Assembly (NCBI GenBank): GCA_045807725.1
Contig: JBJMGV010000030.1
Coordinates: 1-64,000 of the forward strand
Source: DATENM01 sp045807725
GTDB taxonomy: Bacteria > Acidobacteriota > Blastocatellia > UBA7656
Direction of reading: 5' to 3'
DNA: 64,000 bases
Positions 62,391 through 64,000 of this stretch are shown one piece after another. The translations under genes and the position numbers were made by a program. Position 1 is the stretch's first letter; each line of letters starts with the position of its first letter. The notes under the pieces were generated by a model. It was given only the letters and a program-made list of their open reading frames with translations, made no database searches and had not been told where the DNA came from.

Positions 62391-63308
62391 TCAACTCAAA
62401 AAGATTTCGCCGCGCCCGCTGATGACTACGCCGCCGCCGACGCGCACGCCCGCCACCTCATTCGTTGAGGGATCAACATCCACTTCGATATGTAGCAGGC
62501 TTGGTCGGTGCATCTCGAATCCCTGCTCGCTCAACACGCGGGTGACGGCTTCAACTTCAACGATGTGATGGCGGACGAGGTAGTATCCGAGCGGGCCATT
62601 AGCCGACCCGGTCGCCGCGTCTTCGACTACGCCGGCAGCGGGAGCAAATACGCGACAATGCACCGTGCCCGATTCTGTCACGGTTTCTCGCGTGAAGACG
62701 AGCACGGTCTGTGCTCCCATCTCGTCGCTGATGCGTTCGAGCGCGCCCGTATCAGGCTTGATCCGCTCGACCGCCCCGAGCGACGCGACCGGCACGACCA
62801 TAACCGTGATGCCGTTATAAAACGCTTCGACCGGCAGCCCCGTGGATTCGATATCAGCGGGTTCGAGCGACAAGGCTTTCGCCAGCGCCGTTACGTCATC
62901 AAGCGACCCTTTGACGACGGGCAATGGCTGCGTCATCACGGTGTGGCCGGCGCGTTGGTTCTCTGTGTTGATTTCAACTGTAATCGGCCCGACGCCGGCC
63001 TCAAGCGTCACCCTCGTTGTCGGCGCTGACCATTGCTTCATACGCTCTGCGACGATAACGTAGCCGGTTCCGACCAGCGGGTGGCCCGCGAATGGCAGCT
63101 CGGTTTCGGGCGTGAAGATGCGGACGCGATAATCGCCGCCGCTTTCGGGCGGGAAGAGGAACGTCGTTTCCGAAAAATGCATTTCGCGGGCGATCTCTTG
63201 CATCGTTTCAGCGTCGAGGCCGCGCGCGTCGGTGAAGACGGCGAGCTGATTGCCGCCGAACTGCTTCTCGGTGAAAACGTCAGCGATGATGAATCTCTGT
63301 TTCGTCAT
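62391..63308 (-). CDS. PhzF-family isomerase-like protein
   Basis: The 305-aa protein begins MTKQRFIIADVFTEKQFGGN and has the family motifs QLAVFTDARGLD, MHFSETTFLFP with the catalytic Glu, FTPETELPFAGHPLVGTGYV, and AAGVVEDAATGSANGPLGYY. PhzF-like proteins do proton-transfer isomerisation; substrates are mostly unknown. The ATG at 63308 overlaps the stop of the upstream aminotransferase by 4 bases, so the two genes are co-translated. Confidence 0.9.
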   Translation of the reverse strand: MTKQRFIIADVFTEKQFGGNQLAVFTDARGLDAETMQEIAREMHFSETTFLFPPESGGDYRVRIFTPETELPFAGHPLVGTGYVIVAERMKQWSAPTTRVTLEAGVGPITVEINTENQRAGHTVMTQPLPVVKGSLDDVTALAKALSLEPADIESTGLPVEAFYNGITVMVVPVASLGAVERIKPDTGALERISDEMGAQTVLVFTRETVTESGTVHCRVFAPAAGVVEDAATGSANGPLGYYLVRHHIVEVEAVTRVLSEQGFEMHRPSLLHIEVDVDPSTNEVAGVRVGGGVVISGRGEIFLS

Positions 63309-64000
63309 ATCAATCTCCGCTTCAAAACGCCGGCAATGCGTTTGATTCCTTCTTCAATCATCTCCGGCTGCTGGTTCGAGAAGTTCAATCTCATGAAGTT
63401 GTGCCGCGCTTCGTTGGCAAAGAACGCATCGCCTGTGACGAAAGCGACTTTCTGTTTGAGTGCTTCCTCGAATACTTCACGCGCATTGACTCGCTCAGGC
63501 AATTCGACCCACAAGAAGAGGCCGCCTTCGGGCCGCGTCCATCGCGTCTCGGAAGGGAAGTATGTTTCGATGGCGTTGCGCATCGTCATACAGCGCTGGC
63601 CGTAGACCCGGCGCAGGTTGGCGATGTGACCATCGTAATCAAAGGTCTTGAGCAGTCGGGCGGCGGCGCATTGTTCGATGGTGCTGGTGTGCAGGTCCGC
63701 CGCCTGCTTGGCGATGACCATCTCCTGAATGATCTCGTCGGCAGCCGTCACCCAGCCGATGCGTATGCCCGGACTCAGCGTCTTTGAGAACGTGCTGGCG
63801 CGGATCACCCAGCCGTCGCTGTCATAGGCTGCCAGCGGCAGCGGGCGCTCGCCCATATAGCGAAGCTCGCTGTACGGGTCATCCTCAAAGATCGGCACGC
63901 CGAACTGTCGCGCTAACTTGACGAGGTGCTCGCGGCGTTCGGTTGAAAGCGACGTGCCCTTAGGATTCGAGAACTCCGAGACGACGTAGATCAGCTTCGG
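63305..64000 (-). CDS. PLP-dependent aminotransferase class I/II (5' end outside window)
   Basis: The 232 visible codons reach the window edge without a start. The sequence contains YVVSEFSNPKGTSLSTERRE, IFEDDPYSELRYMGERPLPL with the Asp-Tyr of PLP enzymes, the PLP Lys in STFSKTLSPGIRIGWV, and RPEGGLFLWVELPERV. The order fits the MocR/2-aminoadipate transaminase group. SNPKG replaces the more common QNPTG. It is coupled to the PhzF gene by a 4-base overlap. Confidence 0.9.
   Translation of the reverse strand, partial: PKLIYVVSEFSNPKGTSLSTERREHLVKLARQFGVPIFEDDPYSELRYMGERPLPLAAYDSDGWVIRASTFSKTLSPGIRIGWVTAADEIIQEMVIAKQAADLHTSTIEQCAAARLLKTFDYDGHIANLRRVYGQRCMTMRNAIETYFPSETRWTRPEGGLFLWVELPERVNAREVFEEALKQKVAFVTGDAFFANEARHNFMRLNFSNQQPEMIEEGIKRIAGVLKRRLI

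Overview
The window looks like the chromosome of an Acidobacteriota member (Blastocatellia-like, by inference). Its backbone is GC-rich with many small lipoproteins whose mature N-termini are rich in Asn/Ser. It also carries families of intergenic palindromic repeats. It begins inside recA (minus strand) and ends inside a PLP-dependent aminotransferase gene (minus strand).

Layout. 1-8500 is backbone: recA, a two-copy structured small RNA, a secreted 1080-residue HEAT-repeat protein, two lipoproteins, a SipW-type S26 peptidase, uppP and small membrane genes. 8558-8633 is tRNA-Phe(GAA), which is the insertion site of a 21.5 kb integrative element (8587-30139) bounded by 49-bp direct repeats. 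The element is visibly less GC-rich than the backbone. It carries a tyrosine integrase with a coupled XRE repressor, a divergent XRE-controlled promoter region, a run of small accessory genes, and a membrane protein with two tandem nucleoside-deoxyribosyltransferase-like domains. It also carries a putative Type IIS restriction-modification operon (dual D12 methylase, a PD-(D/E)XK protein, an AlwI-family nuclease), a block of stand-alone receiver proteins and a Crp/Fnr regulator bracketed by two DnaJ-type zinc-finger miniproteins, a primase/helicase-like replication protein and an excisionase. I see no capsid, relaxase or conjugation genes, so it resembles a satellite-like or mobilisable island carrying defence cargo.

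30200-64000 is backbone again. It holds an acyl-CoA carboxylase beta subunit, a VWA protein, the second small-RNA copy, an fhaA - pbp - ftsW/rodA cell-envelope cluster (order as in Actinobacteria), and an ABC-2 exporter. A 351-bp MITE-like palindrome follows. Next come tandem molybdenum-storage-protein-like genes, two aminotransferase class V genes (the SufS-like one has Ala in place of the catalytic Cys), and a fatty-acid beta-oxidation block (TetR/FadR-type regulator with a perfect operator palindrome, acyl-CoA synthetase, FadN-type bifunctional enzyme, thiolase, acyl-CoA dehydrogenase). The end of the window has an MBL hydrolase, a benzoate-CoA-ligase-like enzyme, a Ycf48-like beta-propeller, a galU-like gene, a GNAT, pdxT/pdxS, a PhzF-family gene and the partial aminotransferase.

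The strongest candidates for undescribed biology are: the membrane-anchored tandem NDT-like protein next to the restriction system; the two-copy structured RNA; the regulator block bracketed by zinc-finger miniproteins; and an integrase gene whose 3' end reads through the attachment core and stops in frame in both integrated and circular forms. All functional assignments come from reading motifs by eye; no database search was run.
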